A stretch of 64,000 nucleotides of DNA from Beijerinckiaceae bacterium (lineage in GTDB: Bacteria; Pseudomonadota; Alphaproteobacteria; Rhizobiales; Beijerinckiaceae): assembly GCA_947454485.1 (NCBI GenBank), contig CANGJJ010000004.1:124001-188000 (forward strand). The letters run 5' to 3'. The first letter of the stretch is position 1; each line of letters starts with the position of its first letter. This document shows positions 1 through 7,863 of this stretch, piece by piece. The translations under genes were made by a program, and so were the position numbers. The notes below the pieces were generated by a model. It saw nothing but the letters and a program-made list of their open reading frames with translations. It was not told where the DNA came from and did no database searches.

Positions 1-353
1 GTCAGGTCGAATGGGTGGCGGATGAAGGCCTGATTGACGCGGTGACCGCTGTCTCAGGCTCTGGCCCTGCTTATGTCTTCCATATGGTCGAGGCGCTGGC
101 GGCAGCGGGCGAGAAGGCTGGCCTTCCGGCTGATATTGCCCTTCGCCTGGCGCGGGCAACGGTCGAGGGCGCGGGTGAGTTGCTCCATGCCGAGCCTGAC
201 ACCAGTGCGGCCCAGTTGCGCAAGAATGTGACCTCGCCCGGCGGCACCACAGCGGCGGCCCTAGAGGTTTTGATGGGCGAGGGGGGGCTGACCCCCTTGA
301 TGGAGCGCGCTGTGGCCGCTGCAGCGCGCCGTGCGGGCGAACTGTCGGGCTAA
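1..353 (+). CDS. proC: Pyrroline-5-carboxylate reductase, C-terminal part (5' end outside window)
   Basis: The reading frame is open from the window edge, so only about the last 117 residues are seen. They hold the dimerisation domain of ProC, which makes proline from pyrroline-5-carboxylate with NAD(P)H. The segment VSGSGPAY and, further on, NVTSPGGTT match the conserved P5CR signature. The end, with an alanine-rich helix after GLTPLMERA, is typical. The GTG at 15 is only an in-frame valine codon, because family homology continues upstream of it (EW just before). The gene is followed at 67 bases by a TetR-type regulator. Confidence 0.93.
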   Translation, partial: QVEWVADEGLIDAVTAVSGSGPAYVFHMVEALAAAGEKAGLPADIALRLARATVEGAGELLHAEPDTSAAQLRKNVTSPGGTTAAALEVLMGEGGLTPLMERAVAAAARRAGELSG

Positions 354-419
354 ATCGACGCAGCTGCTTGGCGTTGGCGTCCCGGAGGCCTAGATAGAGG
401 CCGAAGATGGGAGCCTGAC

Positions 420-1142
420 ATGGCAACGGACACCGTAACCGCCGCATCACTGACGCCGCCTGCCGACATCCGCAATCGCATCATTGATGCGTTGATGGAG
501 CTTGCGAGCGAGCGGGTGTTTGACGAGATCACCATCAATGACATTGCGCGGCGCGCGGGCATTACGCTCGCCCAGTTCCGCGATCATTTCCCCTCCAAGG
601 GGGCTGTCCTGTCTGGCTTCACCAAACGCATTGATCGACTGGTGCTGGAAGGCACGAGCGATGATCTTTTGGGTGAGCCCGCCAAGGATCGGTTGTTTGA
701 TGTGCTGATGCGCCGCCTCGATGCGATGGCGCCTTACAAGCTCGCTATTGAGAGCATCATGGAATGGGTGCTGCGTGATCCGCTCTCGGCGGCAGCGCTC
801 AACCGCGAAGTGGTCAATGCGATGCGCTTCATGTTGGAGGCTGCCGAGATCGACAGTGAAGGCACGCTGGGCGCGATCAAGCTGCAGGGGCTCGCGCTCG
901 CCTGGACGCGTATTCTTGATATATGGCTGCGTGACCATGAGCCTGACCAGTCGCGCACGATGGCGGCGCTTGATCGTGAATTGACGCGCGGCGGGCAGCT
1001 CGTTGCGCGCGCCGAAGATCTCAACCGCCTTGCTACACCGCTGCGCTCACTTGCGCGCGCCGCGATTGATGTGCCGCGCAGCTTCGGCGAGCGTATGCGC
1101 AATCGCACCAGCGCCCGCGATGATGATGTGGAGATGACCTGA
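420..1142 (+). CDS. TetR/AcrR family transcriptional regulator
   Basis: The 240-residue protein has an N-terminal TetR helix-turn-helix around residues 20-65, with ITINDIARRAGIT followed by a FPSKGAVL-type segment. The rest is a helical ligand domain without a recognisable ligand signature. A GGGAG ribosome-binding site lies about 8 bases before the ATG. It faces the convergent histidine kinase gene and follows proC on the same strand, so it has no obvious target beside it. The last 20 residues are charged and probably unstructured. The ligand and target genes cannot be told from sequence. Confidence 0.82.
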   Translation: MATDTVTAASLTPPADIRNRIIDALMELASERVFDEITINDIARRAGITLAQFRDHFPSKGAVLSGFTKRIDRLVLEGTSDDLLGEPAKDRLFDVLMRRLDAMAPYKLAIESIMEWVLRDPLSAAALNREVVNAMRFMLEAAEIDSEGTLGAIKLQGLALAWTRILDIWLRDHEPDQSRTMAALDRELTRGGQLVARAEDLNRLATPLRSLARAAIDVPRSFGERMRNRTSARDDDVEMT

Positions 1143-1176
1143 GCCGCAGCCTCAGCGCTGCGAGCCTCAAGGATAT

Positions 1177-2547
1177 TTAGACCGGCACGCGTACGCTTGC
1201 GCGCAGGCCACCCATGGGGCTCTGACCCAGAATGATGTCGCCACCATGGGAGCGCGCAATATCACGGGCGATGGCAAGGCCAAGGCCGGTCCCGCCCTCA
1301 TCCTGATTGCGCGCTTCGTCGAGACGGTAGAAGGGGCGGAACACATCTTCGCGTTGCTGCGGGGGGATGCCCGGACCATCATCATCCACATTGACAGTCA
1401 AGAAGCGGTGGTCGCGTGTCGCTTCAATCTCGATGCGATCTCCATAGCGCTGTGCATTGCTGACAAGATTGAACAAGCAGCGTTTGAACGCATCGGGGCG
1501 CACGGTCACAACAGGCTCGCCTGAAATGCGGATCTGGGTCGCATGGCCGTGGCGCTCAGCATCGGCTTTCAACTCTTCCAGCAAGGCGCCAATGTCGGTT
1601 TGCTGCGAGGCTTCGCCCGCATCGCCGCGCGCAAAGGCCAGATAGGCCTCCAGCATGCGCTGCATCTCTTCCACATCTTTGATCAAAGCCTCTGTCTCTG
1701 GCCCTTCTTCAAGCAGAGCCAGCGAGAGTTTGAAGCGCGTGAGAATGGTGCGCAGGTCATGGCTCACGCCATTGAGCATAGCAGTGCGCTGTTCCATTGT
1801 GCGCTCGATGCGGCGCTTCATTTCAAAGAAGGCATAGGTTGCTTGGCGCACTTCGCGCGCGCCAGCGGGTTTGAAATCATGTTCGCGGCCTTTGCCGAAA
1901 TCTTCAGCCGCTGTAGCCAATCGCAGGATGGGGCGGATCTGGTTACGCAAGAAGGCGACCGCGACACCCAACAGAACAAGCGATGTGCCGATCATCCACA
2001 TCAAGAAAATATGGGAGTTGGAGGCATAAGCAGAGTTGCGATGGGTGATGACGCGCAGCACGCCGCCATCCATCAAGATCTGGATCTCGATCAGGCTGGA
2101 GCGGCCGACCGTATCAATCCAATAAGGGCGCTTGATCTGGCGCGCGAGTTCGCGCGAGAGAGCATTGTCGAGCAGTGAGAAGAAGGGCTTGGGCAAGGGC
2201 AGGGGTAGTTCTTGCTTGGGCAGGATATCGACATCAAGCTGCAAACGCTCGGCTGCGATGCGGCGCAGGGATTCGCGCTGCGACGCATCGGGCAGCAGCG
2301 CATAAAGATCCATCGTCGCGCCAATGTCGCGCACGACACCAGCGGACAAGCGGAAGGTGACTGTCTGCCAGTGTCGCTCCATGAAGAAGAAAGCGACAGC
2401 CGATTGCAGGATCACCATAGGCAGAATGACGATCAGCAAGGAGCGCGCATAAAGCCCCTTGGGCATCAGAGCGGCGACCCAATGAGCAAAGCCGCGCCAG
2501 CGCGATTGCCAGCGTGCGAGCGGGGCTGATGTGGTGAGGGGGCTCAT
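1177..2547 (-). CDS. EnvZ-like membrane sensor histidine kinase
   Basis: This 456-residue kinase has a membrane helix near residues 36-56, a periplasmic sensor of about 120 residues, a second helix near 178-200 and a HAMP linker. The phosphoacceptor is His263 in SHDLRTILTR, followed by a HATPase domain with the N box near NLVSNAQRYG, DDGPGIP and a GGTGLGLAIA G2 box. The usual proline five residues after the phosphohistidine is isoleucine. The start codon overlaps the stop of the response-regulator gene upstream, so the two are translationally coupled partners. The layout is that of the EnvZ class. The signal sensed is unknown. Confidence 0.9.
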   Translation of the reverse strand: MSPLTTSAPLARWQSRWRGFAHWVAALMPKGLYARSLLIVILPMVILQSAVAFFFMERHWQTVTFRLSAGVVRDIGATMDLYALLPDASQRESLRRIAAERLQLDVDILPKQELPLPLPKPFFSLLDNALSRELARQIKRPYWIDTVGRSSLIEIQILMDGGVLRVITHRNSAYASNSHIFLMWMIGTSLVLLGVAVAFLRNQIRPILRLATAAEDFGKGREHDFKPAGAREVRQATYAFFEMKRRIERTMEQRTAMLNGVSHDLRTILTRFKLSLALLEEGPETEALIKDVEEMQRMLEAYLAFARGDAGEASQQTDIGALLEELKADAERHGHATQIRISGEPVVTVRPDAFKRCLFNLVSNAQRYGDRIEIEATRDHRFLTVNVDDDGPGIPPQQREDVFRPFYRLDEARNQDEGGTGLGLAIARDIARSHGGDIILGQSPMGGLRASVRVPV

Positions 2548-3260
2548 CGGTCCGCCACCAATCTATAACCGGCACCGCGAGCTGTTTGCAGGAAGAGCGG
2601 ATTGGCCGGATCAATTTCGATCTTGCGGCGCAGGCGGTTCATCTGCACATCAATCGTGCGTTCATTGCCCGCCGGCCCATCGCCGGCCAAAGCCTCGCGC
2701 GAGACGGCCTCGCCCGGCGTTTGCGCCAATAGCTTCAGCATATAGCGTTCGCGGTCTGTCAGGCGCACCGGTTCTTCGCCAAGGCGCAATTCGCTGCGAT
2801 CAAGATCAAAGCTGAAGTCGCCAAAGCGCACGACATTTTGCAAGGCAGGTTCTGGCTGCAGCGGCTGAGCAGCCGTGCGTCGCAAGATGGAGGCGATGCG
2901 CAGTGACAGCTCCTTCGGGTCGAAGGGCTTGGTGAGATAATCATCCACACCTGCTTCAAGTCCGCGCACACGGTCGGTTGTTTCAGAGCGCGCAGTGAGC
3001 ATCAAAATCGGAATCTGCGAGGCGCTGCGCAGCGATTGGGCAAAGTCAAAACCGTTTTCGCCGGGCATCATCACATCGAGGATGAGCAGATCAAAGGCGA
3101 GGCTTTTCATTTGGTGGCGCGCATCAGCGGCGTCTTGCGCGGTGGTCACGCGATAGCCTTGCGTTCCCAGATAGCGCGACATCAATGTGCGAATGCGGCG
3201 GTCATCATCGACCAGCAAGAGATGGGGCGCATCATCAGCAGGTGCGATGGCTTTGCTCAT
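2544..3260 (-). CDS. OmpR-family response regulator
   Basis: The start is set at the second methionine (MSKAIAPADD), which overlaps the stop of the MarR gene by four bases, rather than 13 codons upstream. The 238-residue product has a receiver domain with the acidic pocket VDDD near residues 17-20, phosphoacceptor Asp62 in LILDVMMPG, and the conserved Lys in TKPFDPKE. A C-terminal winged-helix DNA-binding domain includes RLTDRERYMLKLL and ends in GAGYRLV. It is the partner of the kinase encoded next. A MarR protein followed by an OmpR regulator recalls petP-petR of Rhodobacter capsulatus, needed there for cytochrome bc1 expression. That link is from memory of gene order only. Confidence 0.91.
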   Translation of the reverse strand: MSKAIAPADDAPHLLLVDDDRRIRTLMSRYLGTQGYRVTTAQDAADARHQMKSLAFDLLILDVMMPGENGFDFAQSLRSASQIPILMLTARSETTDRVRGLEAGVDDYLTKPFDPKELSLRIASILRRTAAQPLQPEPALQNVVRFGDFSFDLDRSELRLGEEPVRLTDRERYMLKLLAQTPGEAVSREALAGDGPAGNERTIDVQMNRLRRKIEIDPANPLFLQTARGAGYRLVADR

Positions 3261-3793
3261 GTCGCTGACCTGTGACGGAGCTGGGGGATCTCGCCCCACA
3301 CGAGCTTGGCGACTTTTTCGCGCTCGGCAGGGTCGATCATATTGAGCAAAAATTCAATCGCATGGGCGCGCGCCTCCGGCCCCATGGGGCTAAGAGCGCG
3401 CACGAACCGCGCTGTTTGCAAATCAGCGAGATCTTGCGCGAGCTTGCGGCCCTTGGCGGTGGGGAAGAGTAATCTTTGGCGCCTGTCGCTCACACCCGCT
3501 CGCTGCTCCACATAGTCTTGATCCAGCAGCTCCTTCAGCACGCGCGAAAGACTCTGTTTGGTGATGCGCAGAATATCCAGCAATTCGGCAATGGTGAGGC
3601 CGGGCTGGCGATCCACGAAATGCAGCACGCGGTGATGCGCGCGTCCAAAGCCGATGCTTTCCAGCAAGCGGTCGGGATCGCCCACGAAATCGCGATAGGC
3701 GAAGAAAAGCAATTCAATGAGGTCGAACATGGGCTCGGGGGCGTCGCCACCCGCCACCCCGCGGCCGTCCGCCTTCTGTGCGGCTGATCCCAT
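3257..3793 (-). CDS. MarR-family regulator, first gene of the two-component operon
   Basis: The 178-residue winged-helix protein carries the MarR core: LTIAELLDILRITKQSLSRVLKEL is the recognition region and RQRLLFPTAKG the wing. The first 21 residues are low-complexity. Translation could instead start at Met22 (MFDLIELLFF), and neither start has a clear ribosome-binding site. Its stop overlaps the response-regulator start, so marR, regulator and kinase form one operon. A 21-base palindrome lies 16 bases upstream of the start and is a probable autoregulatory site. It diverges from ilvE. PetP-like by position, not proven. Confidence 0.86.
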   Translation of the reverse strand: MGSAAQKADGRGVAGGDAPEPMFDLIELLFFAYRDFVGDPDRLLESIGFGRAHHRVLHFVDRQPGLTIAELLDILRITKQSLSRVLKELLDQDYVEQRAGVSDRRQRLLFPTAKGRKLAQDLADLQTARFVRALSPMGPEARAHAIEFLLNMIDPAEREKVAKLVWGEIPQLRHRSAT

Positions 3794-3809
3794 CAGCAGG
3801 CTCGCGTGT

Positions 3810-3830
3810 TATGTCAGCTATGTTGACATA
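3810..3830. promoter_or_regulatory. Palindromic operator between marR and ilvE
   Basis: A perfect inverted repeat, TATGTCA and TGACATA, separated by seven bases, sits in the 132-base divergent intergenic region, 16 bases before the marR start. Its length and symmetry fit a MarR dimer, so autoregulation is the natural reading. It could also act on ilvE, about 96 bases away. Confidence 0.5.
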
Positions 3831-3925
3831 TCTCAGGTTGGTTGCTACTCGTCAAGGCCTGCGAAAACATCAATCCGGGCGGAGAATGGGCGCTTTTGGA
3901 GCCACCGCCTGCAGGAGCGTGATTC

Positions 3926-4798
3926 ATGTCTGTCCTTCCTTTTGACCAGCGCGACGGGTTTATCTGGATGAATGGCACGCTTGTGCCGTGGAAGGATGCC
4001 AAGCTCCATGTTCTCTCGCACGGCCTGCATTATGGCAGCTCGGTCTTTGAGGGCGAGCGCGCTTACAACGGCAAGATCTTCAAGAGCACTGAACATTCGC
4101 AGCGCTTCCACAAGTCGGCTGAAATTCTCGACTTCACGATCCCCTATAGCGTGGCTGAGCTTGATGCTGCCAAGCAGCTTGTGGTCGACAAAAATGGCTT
4201 CAAGAGCTGCTATGTGCGCCCTGTGGCGTGGCGCGGCAGCGAGATGATGGCTGTTGCAGCCCAGCATGCTACGATCCATGTCGCGATCTGCGTGTGGGAT
4301 TGGCCGAGCATGTTCGATGTGAATGAGAAGATGCGCGGCATCAAGCTCGATATCGCCGAATATCGCCGCCCTGATCCGGCGACTGCACCGTGCCAGTCCA
4401 AGGCTGCGGGCCTTTATATGATCTGCACGATCTCCAAGCACCGCGCCGAGCGCAAAGGCTATGCGGATGCGATGATGCTGGATTGGCAGGGCCGTGTGGC
4501 CGAATGTACCGGCGCGAATATCTTCTTCACCAAGGGCGGCGTCATTCACACGCCCATCGCCGATTGCTTCCTCGATGGCATCACACGCCGCACGGTGATT
4601 GGTTTGGCCAAGGCGCGCGGTATCGAAGTTGTCGAACGCCGCATCATGCCTGAAGAACTCGCGACGATGGACGAATGCTTCATCTGCGGCACAGGCGCTG
4701 AGGTGACCCCCGTGTCAGAGGTTGGCCCTTATAAATTCACGCCGGGCAAGATTTCGCTGACGCTGATCGAAGATTATACGGCAGCTGTGAACGCCTGA
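3926..4798 (+). CDS. ilvE: Branched-chain amino acid aminotransferase (class IV)
   Basis: The 290-residue protein is a fold-type IV PLP aminotransferase that interconverts branched-chain amino acids and their 2-oxo acids with glutamate. HGLHYGSSVFEG near the N terminus, the PLP lysine in CQSKAAGLYM, and AECTGANIF with the conserved glutamate match IlvE. GTGAEVTPV and LDGITRRTVI are the C-terminal phosphate-binding parts. An AGGAG site precedes the ATG by about 9 bases. It is monocistronic, with a strong terminator after it and divergent marR before it. Confidence 0.92.
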   Translation: MSVLPFDQRDGFIWMNGTLVPWKDAKLHVLSHGLHYGSSVFEGERAYNGKIFKSTEHSQRFHKSAEILDFTIPYSVAELDAAKQLVVDKNGFKSCYVRPVAWRGSEMMAVAAQHATIHVAICVWDWPSMFDVNEKMRGIKLDIAEYRRPDPATAPCQSKAAGLYMICTISKHRAERKGYADAMMLDWQGRVAECTGANIFFTKGGVIHTPIADCFLDGITRRTVIGLAKARGIEVVERRIMPEELATMDECFICGTGAEVTPVSEVGPYKFTPGKISLTLIEDYTAAVNA

Positions 4799-4823
4799 TC
4801 TGATTGAGCGCTGAAGATTTCAG

Positions 4824-4862
4824 CCGCCGGACCGCGCAAGCGTGGTTCGGCGGTTTTGTTTT
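4824..4862 (+). terminator. Rho-independent terminator of ilvE
   Basis: A ten-base-pair stem (CCGCCGGACC with GGTTCGGCGG, one G-U pair), extendable through CGC-AA-GCG in the loop, is followed by TTTTGTTTT on the plus strand. It closes ilvE just before the convergent antitoxin stop codon. There is no T-run on the minus side. Confidence 0.85.
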
Positions 4863-5153
4863 CTAGATCAGCTCCACATGTAGGCGGCGTCCAACAGCTT
4901 GGGCAGCTTTGGAGAGTGTGCCTAGCGTCACCGAGTCGTTTTGCGGATCAAGCAACCTATCGAGTTGGGCGCGGCTTGTTTGCATCCGGCGCGCCATTTC
5001 AGCTTTGGAAATATGTTGGTCCGTCATGAGCGCGTTGAGTTGGCGCGCGACAACGCGTTTGATGGCGCGTGCGGTCACCTCCTCAAGAATGCCTTCTTCA
5101 CGCAAGAAGTCATCAAAGGATGGTCCGGCTGGGCCTTTCGCTGTCTTGGTCAT
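4863..5153 (-). CDS. HTH antitoxin of a HigBA/RelBE-type module
   Basis: The 96-residue protein has an Xre-type helix-turn-helix in its second half: ISKAEMARRMQTSRAQLDRLL, then TLGTLSKAAQAVGRRL. This is the form of antitoxins paired with Gp49/HigB toxins. It is encoded second, overlapping the toxin gene by four bases, the inverted order typical of higBA. It should neutralise the toxin and repress the operon. The N-terminal third (SFDDFLREEGILEEV) is the segment expected to contact the toxin. Confidence 0.8.
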   Translation of the reverse strand: MTKTAKGPAGPSFDDFLREEGILEEVTARAIKRVVARQLNALMTDQHISKAEMARRMQTSRAQLDRLLDPQNDSVTLGTLSKAAQAVGRRLHVELI

Positions 5154-5506
5154 GAGAACTCACTCAAGCGTTTCAGGGCGAGGGATAGGTCTGTTGTTGG
5201 CGTTTTCTGCGTTTTCTTGATGAAGCCGTGAAGGAGATACAACCTGTTATCGACCACGCTGAAGATCGTTCGCCCAATCCGCCCGCCAGTCAGGTCGTGC
5301 CGAACTTCCCAAAGGCCTCGCCCCAAGCTTCGGCAAAGAGGCATTCCGATCGGCCAACCAAACTCAACGTCTTTGATATCCTCGCCAATGATGGCGCGAT
5401 CCTCAGGGCTGAGTGATTTAATCCAGTCTCGAACAGGGGCCCGCCCCGACGGCAGTTGATAAAAAAATGCAGGGAGCCGCTTCAAAGCCGCCTCCATATG
5501 TATCAA
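5150..5506 (-). CDS. Phage-derived Gp49-like/HigB toxin
   Basis: The 118-residue basic protein fits the RelE/HigB superfamily in its Gp49-like branch. PVRDWIKSLSPEDR opens the fold, GLWEVRHDL is the central strand pair, and YLLHGFIKKTQKTP carries the basic C-terminal residues used for mRNA cleavage in this family. Translation may start at Met1 or Met4. It is the first gene of a toxin-antitoxin pair overlapping the antitoxin by four bases. The AT-rich upstream sequence and the position between housekeeping genes fit acquisition by transfer. Confidence 0.78.
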   Translation of the reverse strand: MIHMEAALKRLPAFFYQLPSGRAPVRDWIKSLSPEDRAIIGEDIKDVEFGWPIGMPLCRSLGRGLWEVRHDLTGGRIGRTIFSVVDNRLYLLHGFIKKTQKTPTTDLSLALKRLSEFS

Positions 5507-5544
5507 AAATGGTACTTGTTGTCAAATGCAGAAACTAAAAAAGC

Positions 5545-5997
5545 CTACCACCGCGCAGCCGCGGCATCATCTACATCCTTCGCCTCAACCCACTCACCCG
5601 CCGTTCCGTCTTTGTGATGTTCCTTCTTCCAGAAGGGGGCGCGGGTTTTGAGATAGTCCATCAGGAAGGTCGCAGCCTCAAAAGCTGCGACGCGGTGGGA
5701 GGATGCGGTGACGACGAGGACGATTTGTGCGCCAGGTTCAATCTTGCCGAAGCGGTGGATGACCGTGACGCCTTGCAGGGGCCAGCGCTCAATCGCTTGG
5801 TCCACAACGCGGCTCATCTCCTCTTCGGCCATGCCGGGATAATGTTCGAGTTCGAGCGCGGCGAGCTTGCCGCCTTCATCACGGCACAGGCCTGCGAAAG
5901 TCACCACAGCGCCGATATCCGTGCGGCCTTTCGTGAGCTTGGCGCTTTCGAGCGCTGCATCAAAATCCTCGTGCTGAACGCGGATTGTGCGCAGCAC
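5545..5997 (-). CDS. moaE: Molybdopterin synthase catalytic subunit MoaE
   Basis: The 150-residue protein transfers sulfur from MoaD thiocarboxylate to precursor Z to give molybdopterin. GAVVTFAGLCRD, LELEHYPGM, the central SSHRVAAFEA and the active-site segment KTRAPFWKKE are the MoaE signatures. It is the last gene of pgsA-moaD-moaE, starting a base after the moaD stop. The cofactor is needed by MsrP, encoded about 15 kb away. Confidence 0.95.
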   Translation of the reverse strand: MLRTIRVQHEDFDAALESAKLTKGRTDIGAVVTFAGLCRDEGGKLAALELEHYPGMAEEEMSRVVDQAIERWPLQGVTVIHRFGKIEPGAQIVLVVTASSHRVAAFEAATFLMDYLKTRAPFWKKEHHKDGTAGEWVEAKDVDDAAAARW

Positions 5998-5998
5998 C

Positions 5999-6250
5999 TC
6001 AGCCTCCCGTCATGGGCGGGAAGAAAGCGATTTCGCGCGCATCCTTGATCGGCGCATCATGTTTGACATGAGCGCGGTCGAGCGCGATGCGGATGACTTT
6101 GGGATTTTCGAACGCATAGGCATATTCTTCGCCACGCGTGATCAGCCAATCAATGACCTCGCCAGCGGTGCGGATATTTTGCGGCAGGGTGATCTCTTCT
6201 TCGGTCTTGCCGATACGTTCACGCACCCATGCGAAATAGACGGCCTTCAT
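5999..6250 (-). CDS. moaD: Molybdopterin synthase sulfur carrier subunit MoaD
   Basis: The 83-residue ubiquitin-fold protein ends in the PPMTGG tail whose terminal glycine is thiocarboxylated. Near the start, YFAWVRERIGKTEEEI gives the expected beta-grasp opening. It lies three bases after the pgsA stop and is followed directly by moaE, its partner subunit. Confidence 0.93.
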   Translation of the reverse strand: MKAVYFAWVRERIGKTEEEITLPQNIRTAGEVIDWLITRGEEYAYAFENPKVIRIALDRAHVKHDAPIKDAREIAFFPPMTGG

Positions 6251-6253
6251 GGC

Positions 6254-6841
6254 TCAGTCCTCGACATATTTCAGGCCAGCGCGCAGATAGTCCCAGCCCG
6301 TATAAAGGGTGAGAATGGCCGCTGCCCAGAGCAGTGTCAGACCAATCATCGTATTGCCGGGCAAGACATCATCGCCTGCGGGGCCTGCAATGAGGAAGCC
6401 GAGCGCCAGAAGCTGCACAGTGGTCTTCCATTTTGCGACGGTGGAGACCGGCAGACTGACGCGCAGCTCAGCCAGAAATTCGCGCATGCCAGAGACGAGG
6501 ATCTCGCGGCACAGAATGATCAAAGCCGCCCAGATCGACACGCCTGTGATGGCGCGATCAGCAATCAGCATCATGAGCGTGGCGGCAACGAGCAATTTGT
6601 CGGCGATAGGATCGAGCATGCGCCCGAGCGCTGATTGCTGGGACCAGATGCGCGCCAGATAGCCATCAAAGAAGTCGGTGATGGCGGCAGCTGCATAAAC
6701 GCCAAGCGCAGCCCAGCGTGCCCAGTTCTCCTCTGGATAGAAGAGAAAGGCAGCGACAATAGGCACAGCCACCACCCGACCATAGGTCAGGATATTGGGG
6801 AGGCTCCAGCGCCGACTCGTTGTGGAAACAGACATCACCAT
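6254..6841 (-). CDS. pgsA: CDP-diacylglycerol--glycerol-3-phosphate 3-phosphatidyltransferase
   Basis: The product makes phosphatidylglycerol-phosphate at the inner membrane. The CDP-alcohol phosphotransferase motif is complete: DFFDGYLAR, eight residues, G, three residues, D, three residues, D, spanning roughly residues 55-80, with several membrane helices around it. The start is set at the methionine two residues before MSVSTTSRR, because the longer open frame would overlap the upstream gene. The second methionine (6835) is equally possible. The gene heads a pgsA-moaD-moaE operon. In many relatives uvrC precedes this trio, but here uvrC is 8 kb away. Confidence 0.92.
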   Translation of the reverse strand: MVMSVSTTSRRWSLPNILTYGRVVAVPIVAAFLFYPEENWARWAALGVYAAAAITDFFDGYLARIWSQQSALGRMLDPIADKLLVAATLMMLIADRAITGVSIWAALIILCREILVSGMREFLAELRVSLPVSTVAKWKTTVQLLALGFLIAGPAGDDVLPGNTMIGLTLLWAAAILTLYTGWDYLRAGLKYVED

Positions 6842-6878
6842 GGGGGAAGGGAACAGGCTCTCAGAGGAAAGGTCAACG

Positions 6879-7841
6879 CTATTCGAGTTTGGCACCAGAG
6901 ACGCGCACCACCTCGGCCCATTTCTTCTCTTCAGACTGGATATAGGCGGTGAATTGCTCTGGGCTGTTGCCAACCAGAATGGCGCCGATGGGCTCAAGCT
7001 TCTGCTTCACCTCAGGCGAGCGCAGCGCGGCCACAATGGTGGCGTGCATTTTGTCGAGGACGGGCTTGGGTGTGCCTGCAGGGGCGACAATGCCATACCA
7101 ATTCTCAGCCTCTACAGCGGGCAGGCCCTTTTCGGCGGTGGTGGGCACATCTGCCAGCATGGCAACGCGTTGCGCGCTGCCCACAGCCAGCGCCCGCAGC
7201 TTGCCAGCCTGCACATGGGGCAGCAGGACGGGGATGTCGGCAAACATCATCTCAGTGCGCCCGCCCAGCAGATCCGTCACAGCAGGCGCTGCGCCTGAAT
7301 AAGGCACATGGACCATGTCGAGCTTGGCAGTGGCCTTCAGTAATTCAGCCGCCAGATGCGGCATGCCGCCGGGGCCAGTCGAGGCATAATTGAACGAGCC
7401 GGGCTTGGCCTTGGCTGCGGCGAGAAAAGCGTCCAGCGATGTGGCGCTGGAGGTTGCTGGCACCACAAGCAGCTCAGGCACTTTGGCGACCAGGGTCACG
7501 GGTGCCAGATCGCGCGTTGATTGATAGGGCATGCGCTGCAATGAGGGCGAGATCGACAGGGCGCCTGCACTGGTAAGCGCAATCGTATAGCCATCAGGGG
7601 CAGATTTCGCGACTTGGTCGGTGCCGGTCACACCGCCCGCACCGCCGCGATTGTCGATGACAACGGGCTGGCCCAGAGCATCGCTCATCGCTTGTGCGAC
7701 AACGCGCGCGATGATGTCGGTCGGGCCGCCAGCGGGGAAGGGGACCACCATGCGAATGCTGCGCTCAGGCCATTGCTGAGCGCTGGCCGAGATCGGCACA
7801 AGCAAAGCCAAAGCGCAGAGCGCGGTCTTCACACGGGTCAT
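6879..7841 (-). CDS. Bug/TctC-family periplasmic substrate-binding protein
   Basis: The 320-residue protein begins with a Sec signal peptide (MTRVKTALCALALLVPISASA, cleavage near residue 21) and continues with the Bug-family opening IRMVVPFPAGGPTDIIAR. Later motifs (VVIDNRGGAGG, DGYTIALTS) fit binding proteins of tripartite tricarboxylate transporters, which bind small carboxylates. A GGAGGGG site lies about seven bases before the ATG. No TctA or TctB membrane gene is present in the window, so it is an orphan, as Bug proteins often are. It is inserted between ychF and pgsA. Confidence 0.88.
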   Translation of the reverse strand: MTRVKTALCALALLVPISASAQQWPERSIRMVVPFPAGGPTDIIARVVAQAMSDALGQPVVIDNRGGAGGVTGTDQVAKSAPDGYTIALTSAGALSISPSLQRMPYQSTRDLAPVTLVAKVPELLVVPATSSATSLDAFLAAAKAKPGSFNYASTGPGGMPHLAAELLKATAKLDMVHVPYSGAAPAVTDLLGGRTEMMFADIPVLLPHVQAGKLRALAVGSAQRVAMLADVPTTAEKGLPAVEAENWYGIVAPAGTPKPVLDKMHATIVAALRSPEVKQKLEPIGAILVGNSPEQFTAYIQSEEKKWAEVVRVSGAKLE

Positions 7842-7863
7842 ACTGTCCCCTCCAGCTCTTGTG

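Noticed and set aside
387-402. GGCCT/AGGCC repeat between proC and the TetR gene
   Set aside because: A five-pair stem without a T-run can occur by chance in this composition.
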